Of a stretch of DNA of 64,000 nt, positions 54,150-62,259 are shown in pieces (within the stretch, counting starts at the first letter, position 1; each line of letters begins with the position of its first letter). The translations under genes were made by a program, and so were the position numbers. The notes beneath the pieces were generated by a model. The model made no database searches and had not been told where the DNA came from. It saw nothing but the letters and a program-made list of their open reading frames with translations. This stretch comes from Korobacter sp036501185. Lineage in GTDB: Bacteria > Acidobacteriota > Terriglobia > Terriglobales > Acidobacteriaceae. The stretch is from NCBI GenBank assembly GCA_036501185.1, contig DASYAU010000114.1:62001-126000 (forward strand). The letters are read 5' to 3'.

Positions 54150-56714
54150 CTAATGTCCCTTCTCTTCGCCTTCCTTCTTGGGTTTGGAGAATTCGTCGAA
54201 CCAGCTGAAGATCTTCGTCCACATGTCCCTGATATTGGCAGGGCTCTCCAGCACGTGCCCCTCCCCCCAGTAGCGAACGAATTCAGCGCGCTTCCCTTGG
54301 CGATAGAGTGAGGTAAAGAACTCTTCACCCTGCTGAATCGCCACGTAATCCATGTCTCCCTGAATGATCATGATTGGCGTCTTCACGCGGTCGACATAGA
54401 AGATAGGGCTATTTCGAACGTACCGCCCGAAGTCCTTCCATGGCGGATTGCCCATGCCAACCTGCGCCGACTCCATCAGCGCCTCCACGAACAGATCTTC
54501 CTGCGGATGCTCGGCGTAGCGCTCCCGCGCACCCAGTTGTCCATAAAGGCTGATCAGATCCGATAGACCGGCAAGCGAGACAGCCGCGTTGAAGCGCTGG
54601 GTCTGCGTCACGAGTCCGTAGGTTGAAAACCCGCCGAAGCTTTGTCCCATCAGGAAGAGACGATCAGGATCGGCGATTCCAAGCTCGATGGATTTGTCCA
54701 CTGCCGGCAGCACTCCCTCCGGCAGGCGCAACATCGGATCCTCCGTCAGTCCCTCTTCCGCGAGCGGCATGCTTGGGAACAGCACGGCGTAGCCTTTCGC
54801 CGCAGGTATCTGGAGGTTCAAGCTCAAACTGCTGTTGATGCTGTCGTACGTAGGAGGCCTGTCTTTGGCGACCCAACCGTCGTAAACCCACACCAGCAAC
54901 GGATACTTTTTCCCCGCCTCGTACCCGTAAGGCAGCATGATCCAGCCCTTGAGCTTCTGTCCGTTGAGACTGACATAGTCAATGCGCTTGAAGTCGCTCT
55001 CCGCGACGTTGCGAAGGAATTCGTTCGCCGAAACCAGTGCCGATGAAGTCTTCGCAGCAAGATCATTGCGCCAAACGTGAAGTCCGTTGCGATCGGTCGC
55101 ATAGTAGATAGCCGTGGACGTGCTCGGCGAGTAGGCCACCAAATCTGCTTTCGGCGCGGGTTTCGCGAGCTTCGTGATCTGGTGGGAACCGATATCAAGC
55201 AGATAAGGATCGACCAATTCTCCGTTTTGTACGGTAAACACGAGCTGCGAGTACGTGTCACCCGGAGTGCGGAACTGATCGGTGCCGAAGTTCGACATCG
55301 AAGGCCAGACGATGCCGGCAACTTTGTCGTGGAAATCTGCGGTGAGGTCCTCGACCTTACCGGATGCAGGTTCGATGCGCCAGATCTTAGCATCCGCGAC
55401 ACCTACGAATGCCATACCGCCCTTCTGTGGCCATATCTCTCTGGGAGTCGATTTCATGCTCGTAGTCAGGCACTGCGTTTTTCCATCCTTCGTTACCAGG
55501 TACCAATCGCGCCGCGCGACGACATCCGGCCGTTTATCCCCATCCATCTTGGCGGCTAGGACAATAAGTTCGCCGCCGCTGGTCCACTCGAGCTGCGTAG
55601 ACTGGCGGATAACGGCGCTGGCATCCAGGTGTTCCAGAGGCGTCGAGGCAACGGAGTGGCTGGCCACATTGAGTCGATATAGGAGCGGAGCTTGGTTCCG
55701 CTCGCCGCTGTATCCGAAAAAAACCAACTCGCGGCCATCTGCAGACCAGCGCAACGAATCCGGCAGAACATCTTTGCTGATATCGCCTGAGAGCGTGACC
55801 GGAGTGCCATCAAGTTGCGCCAGCCCGATCGTGCTGAGACCGCCAGAAATCGTGCTATCGAATCCGAGAGTTTCGCTTGCCTTCGGATGGAAGATCGAGA
55901 CCTGTTGGGTGAAAGCCACCGCGTCATGCGTCGGGGAAATCTGCAGCGAGCGCGCATTTCCCTTCAGGATGGATTTGCTCGTGCCTTTGCCCACATCAAT
56001 CAGCCACAGTTCGCTTTGCGGACGGTCCGAGAGGGACTCGCTGATTCCGCTCTGTAGCACGCTGACCGCGGCTTCTTTGCCCTTGGCTGTCTTCGGCCAC
56101 TCGGCGGTAGCGATGGTCGGAGTCTGCAACTCGATCTTCATTCCCAGCGGCATCTCCCCTTCGGGGAGTACCGGGCACAGGATATGGTCGTTGTCGATCC
56201 ACACGAACGGCCGTTCGTGGACGTCCGAATTGAGATCGACCCCCCGTTTGGTGAGCTGTCGCATTTGGCGGTTGCGGCGGTCCCAGACCCAGAGCATCGC
56301 ATTGCCGCCACGGGTAGAGAGCATCGCGATCCTCTCCCCATCGGGCGACCACTGCGGCGACCACCAGCCGGAACCGTCTTTAATTCCGTCGGTGAGGTTG
56401 ACCGGAGATTCCGACGGCGAAGTTTGCAACCAAACGTCGGAGCCTGCGTTTCCCCACAAGTACTCCCACTTGTAATTGGCCAGGTATTTCTTGGCGCGAA
56501 CCCGCGTGAAAGCCAACTGCTTGCCGTCGGGCGAGAAAGAATACGGCCCTCCGAAGTACATCCCAACGCTCTCGAGTTCAAAAAGATCGTTGACTTCGAA
56601 GGGACGCTGCTTGGCCGGAGCCGCATCTTGAGCGAACGTACCCCCTACGAGAAGCAGAATGAATGCGAGAAGAAACCATTCGCTAGACGTGTGTTTGAAG
56701 CGACGGATCGGCAT
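54150..56714 (-). CDS. Exported S9 family peptidase, copy 4
   Basis: An 854-residue peptidase. ATG 56714 follows CAGGAGAATTC, and the signal is WFLLAFILLLVGGTFA. Propeller motifs: FSPDGKQLAFTRV, WSPDGERIAMLST and WSADGRELVFFGY. The hydrolase domain has S692 (GQSFGGFS), D789 (QGDMDYVA) and H820 (GEGHVLESP). A C-terminal Lys/Glu-rich tail (PKKEGEEKGH) is short. Its sequence style is nearer copies 1 and 2 than copy 3 (GQSFGG, LISLYG, NSPIFYVDRV shared). It is the most upstream member of the island and precedes BNR copy 4. Confidence 0.9.
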   Translation of the reverse strand: MPIRRFKHTSSEWFLLAFILLLVGGTFAQDAAPAKQRPFEVNDLFELESVGMYFGGPYSFSPDGKQLAFTRVRAKKYLANYKWEYLWGNAGSDVWLQTSPSESPVNLTDGIKDGSGWWSPQWSPDGERIAMLSTRGGNAMLWVWDRRNRQMRQLTKRGVDLNSDVHERPFVWIDNDHILCPVLPEGEMPLGMKIELQTPTIATAEWPKTAKGKEAAVSVLQSGISESLSDRPQSELWLIDVGKGTSKSILKGNARSLQISPTHDAVAFTQQVSIFHPKASETLGFDSTISGGLSTIGLAQLDGTPVTLSGDISKDVLPDSLRWSADGRELVFFGYSGERNQAPLLYRLNVASHSVASTPLEHLDASAVIRQSTQLEWTSGGELIVLAAKMDGDKRPDVVARRDWYLVTKDGKTQCLTTSMKSTPREIWPQKGGMAFVGVADAKIWRIEPASGKVEDLTADFHDKVAGIVWPSMSNFGTDQFRTPGDTYSQLVFTVQNGELVDPYLLDIGSHQITKLAKPAPKADLVAYSPSTSTAIYYATDRNGLHVWRNDLAAKTSSALVSANEFLRNVAESDFKRIDYVSLNGQKLKGWIMLPYGYEAGKKYPLLVWVYDGWVAKDRPPTYDSINSSLSLNLQIPAAKGYAVLFPSMPLAEEGLTEDPMLRLPEGVLPAVDKSIELGIADPDRLFLMGQSFGGFSTYGLVTQTQRFNAAVSLAGLSDLISLYGQLGARERYAEHPQEDLFVEALMESAQVGMGNPPWKDFGRYVRNSPIFYVDRVKTPIMIIQGDMDYVAIQQGEEFFTSLYRQGKRAEFVRYWGEGHVLESPANIRDMWTKIFSWFDEFSKPKKEGEEKGH

Positions 56715-56949
56715 GAATTCTCCTGGCACGTATTCAATCAACTCAGTGATCGCCGCAAGGCTGCGCGATAGCGCCCGAAGACGTAGAGATCGGTGTTCGC
56801 GCGACGGAGCGCGTCAATGAAAGGGGTTGCACAAACCCATAGGCGGCGTTCGTTTTCATCACACAAAACAACTTGGCGTGCCATTTTTTCGGCGAAACGA
56901 GGAAATTATTGCGGCGATAGTGGCAGAACTTGCAAATCGACGAGTGCCT

Positions 56950-57236
56950 GCGGGGAGGAGCGCCGTTCGAAATCGGCGCTTTGGCTACAGATTAAAGCCG
57001 ACGTCTTTGGCAAACCTGTCACAGCCGCATGCCGTGGCGCCGCGATTCGCGCTACGGTGGGCAGCGGCGCTTTTGCGGCCTTCGAGAAGACCGTCACCGC
57101 GTTTGTTCCAAAAGGGACTGTCTACGAACCGCGCCATAACATGCACCAGCGCTATGACGAGATTTTCTGCCGTCATAAAGATATGGCCCGCCGCCTGTTC
57201 GGTTATGAATCTCCCCCGCGGCTTCTGTCAGTCTGA
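56950..57236 (+). pseudogene. Decayed C-terminal remnant of an FGGY-family carbohydrate kinase
   Basis: The open frame ending at 57236 contains RSKSALWLQIKADVFGKPV, then GSGAFAAFEKTVTAFVPKGT, VYEP and YDEIF. These correspond to the last ~90 residues of xylulokinase-type FGGY kinases. The usual segment between KPV and the GAAI helix is shortened, and the ATP-binding N-terminal ~400 residues are missing. Upstream bases are open in a different frame, without recognisable kinase sequence. I therefore read it as a pseudogene fragment and not a functional gene. The left border is uncertain. Confidence 0.6.
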
Positions 57237-57296
57237 GCGTCGTGTACAATCTACCCCATTGGTACTTAACCTTTGCGATAGAACAGGTGGGATCAG

Positions 57297-57500
57297 TTGA
57301 ACACTGAAAGTATTCTTGAACAACTTAGAGAAGAGCGCGACCGTATCGAGCAGGCAATTCGCTCACTAGAGTCCATCGGCGGAAAAGTAAAGTCCCCAGG
57401 ACGCCACCGCAGGCGGCATATGTCGGTAGACGCAAGGCGACGCATTGGAATTGCGATGAAGAAGAGATGGGCAGAGAGGAAAAAGGGAAAAGCGGCGTAG
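57297..57500 (+). CDS. Small basic protein, Acidobacteriota-type, function unknown
   Basis: A 67-residue protein starting at TTG 57297 after AGGTGGG. The first half is a helix, probably coiled (ILEQLREERDRIEQAIRSLE). The second half is strongly basic (RHRRRHMSVDARRRI, MKKRWAERKK). I recall similar short proteins with a RRRxMSxxARxRI and RWAxxKK pattern in Acidobacteriota genomes. Nucleic-acid binding is a guess from charge. Its 3' end faces the GGDEF gene, 28 bp away. Confidence 0.65.
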   Translation: MNTESILEQLREERDRIEQAIRSLESIGGKVKSPGRHRRRHMSVDARRRIGIAMKKRWAERKKGKAA

Positions 57501-57528
57501 CGGAATGGAATTCTTTAGAATGCCGTTT

Positions 57529-58533
57529 CTACTTTGCCGAGACAGCCCCAGTAGCACCCGCCTGGAAGAGCTGAGTTCCCTCAATGCGATTTCGACCGGC
57601 CGCTTTAGCGCGGTATAAGGCCAAGTCCGCCCGGGAAACAGCAGCACTCAAATCCTCTGCGGGAAGGACCCAGGCAACTCCGAAGCTCGCCGAAGCGTGA
57701 AACTCGCCTTTCGTCGATTGAAACACTTGCGCGGCGAACTGCGTGCGAATCCGTTCTACGGCCGTGAGGACTCCATTCGAGTCGGCGTGGCTGAGCACGA
57801 CCATAAACTCCTCGCCGCCAAGTCTTCCGCAGCCGTTCGACTGTCTCGTATTCGACTTCAAGATGTCAGCAAAACTCCGAATCACGCGATCTCCTGCGTC
57901 GTGGCCGTAGGTGTCATTGATGCCCTTGAAGCGATCCAGGTCGGCCAGCACGACCCACACGGGATGAGCGTGGCGGGCACCCGCGCTTATCTCCCGCGTC
58001 GCAATTTGCTCAATCGCGCGTCGGTTAGGCAATCCCGTCAGCGCGTCCGTTAGCGCCAGCTCTTCGAGAAGATTGTTTTTCGATTGCAGTTCTCTTTGAA
58101 GTTCGATGATTCGTCTTCCGGCCGCGAGTCGCGCTAGTAATTCACCGTCATGGTATGGCTTCGTGAGATAGTCATCTGCGCCAGCCGCCAAGCCTCGGAC
58201 AACGTGATCTTTGTCAGTCTGCGCGGTAAGCAATACTACGTAGCAGTAGCCAGCCTGCGGCAACTTGCGGATGTGCTCACAGACCTCCAAACCAGTGCCG
58301 TCCGGCAGCGTCCAATCGGTGATCACAAGATTCGGAGCGAAGGCGTGGTAGAGCTGCACTCCTTCCTGCTTCGAAGCGGCGAAACGAACCTCGTAAGCGT
58401 CGCGCGAAAGCACCCCTTTGATCAGCGCCCGATGCAGCGATGAGTCCTCAACAACCAGCACGCGTAGCCTCACTTCCGGAGACGCGGGCGCTCCGACGCG
58501 AGATTCAGGCTTCGTAGCAAGCCAATTGACCAT
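57529..58533 (-). CDS. Response regulator with REC and GGDEF domains (diguanylate cyclase)
   Basis: A 334-residue cytoplasmic signalling protein. The receiver domain (~22-145) has phosphoacceptor D73 (ITDWTLPDG) and the T/K residues LLTAQ and LTKPY. A short coiled linker leads to a GGDEF domain (~160-320) with GGEEF at 239-243, a permitted active-site variant, so it should make cyclic di-GMP. The product-inhibition site is altered: RQSN in place of RxxD at 230-233, which may loosen feedback control. DALTGLPNRR marks the domain start. It begins 3 bp after the stop of the CxxC reading frame at 58537-58749. No histidine kinase is adjacent. Confidence 0.93.
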   Translation of the reverse strand: MVNWLATKPESRVGAPASPEVRLRVLVVEDSSLHRALIKGVLSRDAYEVRFAASKQEGVQLYHAFAPNLVITDWTLPDGTGLEVCEHIRKLPQAGYCYVVLLTAQTDKDHVVRGLAAGADDYLTKPYHDGELLARLAAGRRIIELQRELQSKNNLLEELALTDALTGLPNRRAIEQIATREISAGARHAHPVWVVLADLDRFKGINDTYGHDAGDRVIRSFADILKSNTRQSNGCGRLGGEEFMVVLSHADSNGVLTAVERIRTQFAAQVFQSTKGEFHASASFGVAWVLPAEDLSAAVSRADLALYRAKAAGRNRIEGTQLFQAGATGAVSAK

Positions 58534-58536
58534 AAA

Positions 58537-58749
58537 TCAAAGACTCCAGGCGCTTCGTTTGTCTTCCGGGAAATCTCTATCCGCGTGCAAGCTGACCCCA
58601 TCAATCATCCGATCCGACGCATACTCGAATACGACTTTCGTACCGCACGTTTTGCAGAAAGGAAAGCGATCGCCTTCGGTCAGGAGAGCCTTATGCCGCG
58701 GGCGGTGTTCGAGATGGATGACCCAATATAGGCCTGGGTCGGAACTTTC
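58537..58749 (-). pseudogene. Small CxxC (zinc-ribbon-like) protein frame without a standard start codon
   Basis: This 70-codon open frame ends 3 bp before the GGDEF start. It has a protein-like sequence: YWVIHLEHRPRHKALL, FPFCKTCGTKVVFEY, then DRDFPEDKRSAWSL. A CxxC knuckle (C32, C35) suggests a half zinc ribbon. The frame is bounded upstream by TAA at 58750-58752 and contains no ATG, GTG or TTG before its conserved part. An ATG at 58779-58781 opens another frame (FLPGKKVPTQAY) that could be its natural N-terminus, joined by a frameshift. It may be a broken gene or one needing frameshifting. Confidence 0.5.
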
Positions 58750-59201
58750 TTACCAGGCAGAAAAGGAGTGAGCAATTGCATGGACAGCAGAGTACGAAAC
58801 CGCTTGCTTCGCCGTAATCACCCGGAGGGTGGGACCGATACCATGAAGGTGGAAGCCCGCGGCGACGCTGTCGCTGCTTCCAGACGCCGCAAATGCTGGT
58901 ACCGCGTTGGACCAAGCGGAGATCACACTGGAGATCGGGGTGCTGTGGACCTTCCTGATTGTCGTGGAAGTTGCACTTCGCATGGACGAGCGGCCTGTCA
59001 GCTAAGCTCCGAGCCGCGTACGCTGCAGTCCTTTCAAACTCTCGATCTCCACCGCGATATGAAGACATACATCGACGATACTTCCCGAACATCGGGGTCG
59101 CACGGCGGCATCTCCGCAATACACCGCTTTAGGTTTGTCAATTGTTGTACGCGGCGTTCGATAAGTTGCGACGACATTGCACTGATCTTACTGCGCTAAA
59201 T
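58750..59201. other. Region without a supported gene
   Basis: Several overlapping open frames occur on both strands, none with a ribosome binding site or family motif. A plus-strand frame ending at 59004 encodes a hydrophobic stretch (ITLEIGVLWTFLIVVEVAL) but has no clear start. I do not call it a gene. Confidence 0.35.
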
Positions 59202-59229
59202 TTAACAAGGTCAGTGACAACGATATAAT
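59202..59229 (+). promoter_or_regulatory. Orphan sigma-70-like promoter
   Basis: TTAACA (59202-59207) and a perfect TATAAT (59224-59229) are 16 bp apart. No supported plus-strand gene follows until 59791; directly downstream is the 3' end of the minus-strand gene at 59289. It could produce an antisense or small RNA. Confidence 0.35.
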
Positions 59230-59288
59230 CACCCGTCCTTCGGATGGATCGGTAACCTAAACGCAATCCAACAAGATGTCTATTTCTT

Positions 59289-59630
59289 CTACCTTCCCGG
59301 GTTCAGCTTCTCACAAGCTTTCAAGTGCTGAAAATCAATCGCCTTCGAGATGCACTCGGTATATTCTTGCGCTTCCCTCCGCTTGTTTACTGCGGCGGTG
59401 TGAGCATCCGAGCTCAGGTATTTGCGCGCGCTTCCTTCAGAATCGAAATTACATTGTGGTTGCCCATCCTGCTCGCAGGCGTACTGCGCTTGACGATAGA
59501 GCGCGCTGTTCTGAATTGAAGCATCCCGCCAGCGGAGGAATCCAAGCAGGTAAGCGGTTGCAATGAATGCGAGGAAAATACCGAGTAGAAAACGGAGAAC
59601 GATACTCACTCTATGACCTGGCCCCGTCAT
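59289..59630 (-). CDS. Small membrane-anchored protein, function unknown
   Basis: I do not recognise this 113-residue protein. It begins at ATG 59630 with a single hydrophobic helix (VLRFLLGIFLAFIATAYLLGFL), followed by a polar domain with cysteines (YACEQDGQPQC, YTECISKAI, HLKACEK) that could form disulfides outside the membrane. A longer frame reaches 59711, with another ATG at 59669 as a possible start. No clear ribosome binding site separates these options. Composition and paired cysteines make it more convincing than the antisense frames. It stands alone. Confidence 0.5.
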   Translation of the reverse strand: MTGPGHRVSIVLRFLLGIFLAFIATAYLLGFLRWRDASIQNSALYRQAQYACEQDGQPQCNFDSEGSARKYLSSDAHTAAVNKRREAQEYTECISKAIDFQHLKACEKLNPGR

Positions 59631-59790
59631 AGTATAGCCAACTGTCCCCGCGCTAAAGAGGACCGGCATGGCTCCATCGGAAGTTAGCCCACGACACACA
59701 GCCTCTCGCACAATGACAATTTGTTCATGAACCTAACGATATTCTGCAGCATCTGAGAGGGAAAATGGTTTTAGCTAGCCGAGAACCCGT

Positions 59791-59925
59791 ATGCAGAACT
59801 TCGATTGGGGATCATTTTGGGGCAGCGTCGCTGGAGTGTGGTGTTACATTCTCTTGCGCCGCGTTTTCCTCGTTTTCATGAACGCTCTGGTTGACGCTTG
59901 GGAGTCATCCCTCCCCTGGGGATAA
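59791..59925 (+). CDS. Small one-helix membrane peptide, first of a tandem pair
   Basis: A 44-residue peptide from ATG 59791. FDWGSFWGSVAGVWCYILL is a likely membrane segment, followed by RRVFL and a polar end. The pattern F-x-W-x-x-FWG recurs in the next peptide, 4 bp downstream, implying duplication. No ribosome binding site of note. No similarity to a known family comes to mind; holin-like or regulatory membrane peptides are possible. Confidence 0.45.
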   Translation: MQNFDWGSFWGSVAGVWCYILLRRVFLVFMNALVDAWESSLPWG

Positions 59926-59929
59926 CGTA

Positions 59930-60073
59930 TTGTCTATCTGGCTGCGGCAATCATTTAACTGGGCAGCATTCTGGGGATGTCTGGCCGCGATTGCGGCGCA
60001 CCGGCTCGCTCGGTTCATCTACCGCAACACGCGGTCTAAATTGAAAGAAAAGGCAGGTGGAACGGAGGAATGA
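59930..60073 (+). CDS. Small one-helix membrane peptide, second of a tandem pair
   Basis: A 47-residue peptide beginning at TTG 59930 after TGGGGAT. SFNWAAFWGCLAAIAAHRLA matches the aromatic FWG pattern and length of the preceding peptide's helix. A basic tail follows (RFIYRNTRSKLKEKAGG), which by the positive-inside rule places the C-terminus in the cytoplasm. It converges with the sigma-54 regulator gene, 49 bp away. The start is my choice; a TTG at 59891 would overlap the first peptide. Confidence 0.45.
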   Translation: MSIWLRQSFNWAAFWGCLAAIAAHRLARFIYRNTRSKLKEKAGGTEE

Positions 60074-60122
60074 CATCCGCCAACAAGCAGACCTCGTGTC
60101 TCGCTTGCCAGCTGTGCACAAC

Positions 60123-61517
60123 CTACGCTTTGTTCGATTGGAGTTTTCCCAACAAGCTGTACAAGGTCGAGCGTCCAATACCCAGCACTGAAGCCGCGCG
60201 AGATTTGTCACCGCCGACCTGCTGTAAGACGCGCATTATGTGCCGCATTTGAACTTCTTCCAGTGACATCAGAGGCTCGTCCGAGCTGCGCATTGTGCCC
60301 GCGGAGTCGGCACGGTGAACAATATGGTCGGGCAAGTCTCTGACGTCGATGATGTTCGATTCCACCATCATGCAGGCATTTCCAATCAAATTCTCCAATT
60401 CGCGAATATTTCCAGGCCAGTCGTAACGCGCCAGAACCGCTTGTGCCCTCAGTGTCAGACCCGCGACTGGCTTGTGGTACTGCGCGGAGAACCTTTGCAC
60501 GAAATAACGCTCGAGCAACGGCAGATCCTCTTTGCGTTCCAACAGTGACGGCAGCGCGATCTCGGTCATGCTCAATCGATAATAGAGATCCTCCCTGAAA
60601 GTACCTTGTGACACCATGGCGCGAAGATCCCGGTTCGTCGCGGCAATGACATTCACGTCCACCTTCCGTTGCGCCGGTGAGCCAACCCGTTGAACCTCTC
60701 CGTTTTGTAGCACCCGCAGGAGCTTGGCCTGACCGGCAAGCGGCAAATCGCCGATCTCATCAAGGAACACTGTCCCGTGATTCGCATATTCGAACAAGCC
60801 CAGTTTGTCCTGGCTTGCCCCGGTAAACGCTCCGCGCACGTATCCAAACAATTCGCTCTCGATTAGGGTCTCGGAGAACGCTGAGCAGTTCGCCACCGCG
60901 AGTATCTTGTCTTTGGCAGGGCTCAAGCGATGCAACGCTCGGGAAACCAACTCCTTCCCAGTGCCTGAAGGACCCGTGATCAGCGCAGTCTTGAAGTGGG
61001 GAGCTACTCTGCGCAGCATCTTGAAAAGCTGGATGATCGCGGGGCTTCGCCCGACGATGCCTTCCATCTGGAAGGCGTCGATCAGAGCGCGATCCAGGTC
61101 TCCGATCAATCGTCGCTGGCGCTTCTCCTCCAACAGAACCTCCATACGAGCTCTCAATCGGTTGATCGGAACGGGCTTCGCCAGATAATCCGATGCCCCC
61201 TTTTGAATTGCTTCTACGGCGTACTCTGTCGAATAGTTTCCTGACATGAGGATGATTTCCGACGCCGGATCGAGACGATTGCAAGCTTGAAGCAATTCCA
61301 TTCCATCCGCGGTCGGAAAGACGAGATCTAATAAAACGACCTCCGGCCGCAAATCACGAAATAGCCGCATGCCGTCTTCGGGATCACTTGCAGAGAAGAT
61401 CTGCAGTCCCGGTTGATTTAGACAGCGTCCGAGCATCTCAAGAAGCGGCTCATCATCATCGATGATGAGTAATGTGATTGTGGGGGAAATCGCGAGCGGC
61501 GGAGGTTCGGGGTTCAT
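60123..61517 (-). CDS. NtrC-family sigma-54-dependent response regulator
   Basis: A 464-residue activator. The receiver domain has D64 (VVLLDLVFPTADG) and LAKPV. The AAA+ domain has Walker A GPSGTGKE at 182-189, the sigma-54 contact loop GAFTGA at 229-234 and Walker B GTVFLDEIGDL. A C-terminal Fis-type helix-turn-helix (RAASVLGIGRSTLYSLLGKL) binds DNA. All key motifs are intact, so it should be functional with RpoN. A GTG at 61535 is an alternative start, six codons upstream. No partner histidine kinase or obvious -24/-12 promoter is visible in the window, so it is an orphan here. Confidence 0.93.
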   Translation of the reverse strand: MNPEPPPLAISPTITLLIIDDDEPLLEMLGRCLNQPGLQIFSASDPEDGMRLFRDLRPEVVLLDLVFPTADGMELLQACNRLDPASEIILMSGNYSTEYAVEAIQKGASDYLAKPVPINRLRARMEVLLEEKRQRRLIGDLDRALIDAFQMEGIVGRSPAIIQLFKMLRRVAPHFKTALITGPSGTGKELVSRALHRLSPAKDKILAVANCSAFSETLIESELFGYVRGAFTGASQDKLGLFEYANHGTVFLDEIGDLPLAGQAKLLRVLQNGEVQRVGSPAQRKVDVNVIAATNRDLRAMVSQGTFREDLYYRLSMTEIALPSLLERKEDLPLLERYFVQRFSAQYHKPVAGLTLRAQAVLARYDWPGNIRELENLIGNACMMVESNIIDVRDLPDHIVHRADSAGTMRSSDEPLMSLEEVQMRHIMRVLQQVGGDKSRAASVLGIGRSTLYSLLGKLQSNKA

Positions 61518-62259
61518 AATACTCGCACTAGGCACGATGAGAGCATACCTCTATCTTCAGTGAGGATATCAATGATTTCTGTCTCGGACATCCTCATCTC
61601 ATGTGATGCCGCTGCTTAGACTCTACTATAGCGTAAGACACCAGATTCACGAGTGAGCCTCTCTGACTATCTTTCGCATGGGTCACCCGATAGCTCGATA
61701 AGCCCAGGCAGTGTTTTTCGCACGCGGTTTCAAACGCCCTGACCATCTTACGATGAACGCCCCTGTCACCACGATGGCGATTGGGCTGCCCGCGGCGCCG
61801 GATCGTCGTCTGACCCTCCAGTTCGATGTTTTCCCCCTTTTGCGGGAGAGCCCTAGCTACGAAGATTCGTTCAATGGAAGTGAGGTCAGTCATGAGTCGT
61901 TTGCTGAGTTCATGCGCGACAGAATCTTTATTCCCCTCGGGATCGGGATGAACAAAATAACTCGATAGTGCCGCCGTCTAAGATCTTTCGCAAGCCGTCA
62001 CATAGCGTCACGCGTTTGAGGATCGGTGATATGTGCGGTCGTAGGCCAGCAGGTTACAAGCCGCCGAGCTTCATGACAGACGAGCGTGTCCAGATCTCAG
62101 ACAGCGTTCAGAATACAGACATCCGGAGGGAGATCTGCGAGGCTGTCTCTTTCTCATTGACCCTGTGTTACCAATAACTTAGGCGCAGACGCTGCTGGTT
62201 TCGGGGCGGCTATCCACTTGCATTTTCTAGCTTAGTTCGAAACGGACTGGGGAGAGATA
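61518..62259. other. Sparse region between the sigma-54 regulator and the right-edge gene
   Basis: Apart from the uncertain minus-strand frame at 61594-61893 I see no supported gene. GGGGAGAGATA just before 62260 is the ribosome binding site of the next gene. No terminator or sigma-54 promoter stands out. Confidence 0.4.
61594..61893 (-). CDS. Hypothetical protein
   Basis: I do not recognise this 99-residue frame. It has a protein-like middle (IERIFVARALPQKGENIEL; GLSSYRVTHAKDSQRG; LVNLVSYAIVE) with beta-strand patterns, no membrane segment and no signal peptide. There is no strong ribosome binding site before ATG 61893, and an overlapping plus-strand frame exists at 61711-61968. The minus frame looks more natural in composition. 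It is upstream of, and in the same direction as, the sigma-54 regulator. Confidence 0.42.
   Translation of the reverse strand: MTDLTSIERIFVARALPQKGENIELEGQTTIRRRGQPNRHRGDRGVHRKMVRAFETACEKHCLGLSSYRVTHAKDSQRGSLVNLVSYAIVESKQRHHMR

Noticed and set aside
60070..60252. Plus-strand frame of 60 codons with several cysteines after GGAGGA
   Set aside because: GGAGGA touches the ATG directly, which is too close, and most of the frame is antisense to the sigma-54 regulator's C-terminus.
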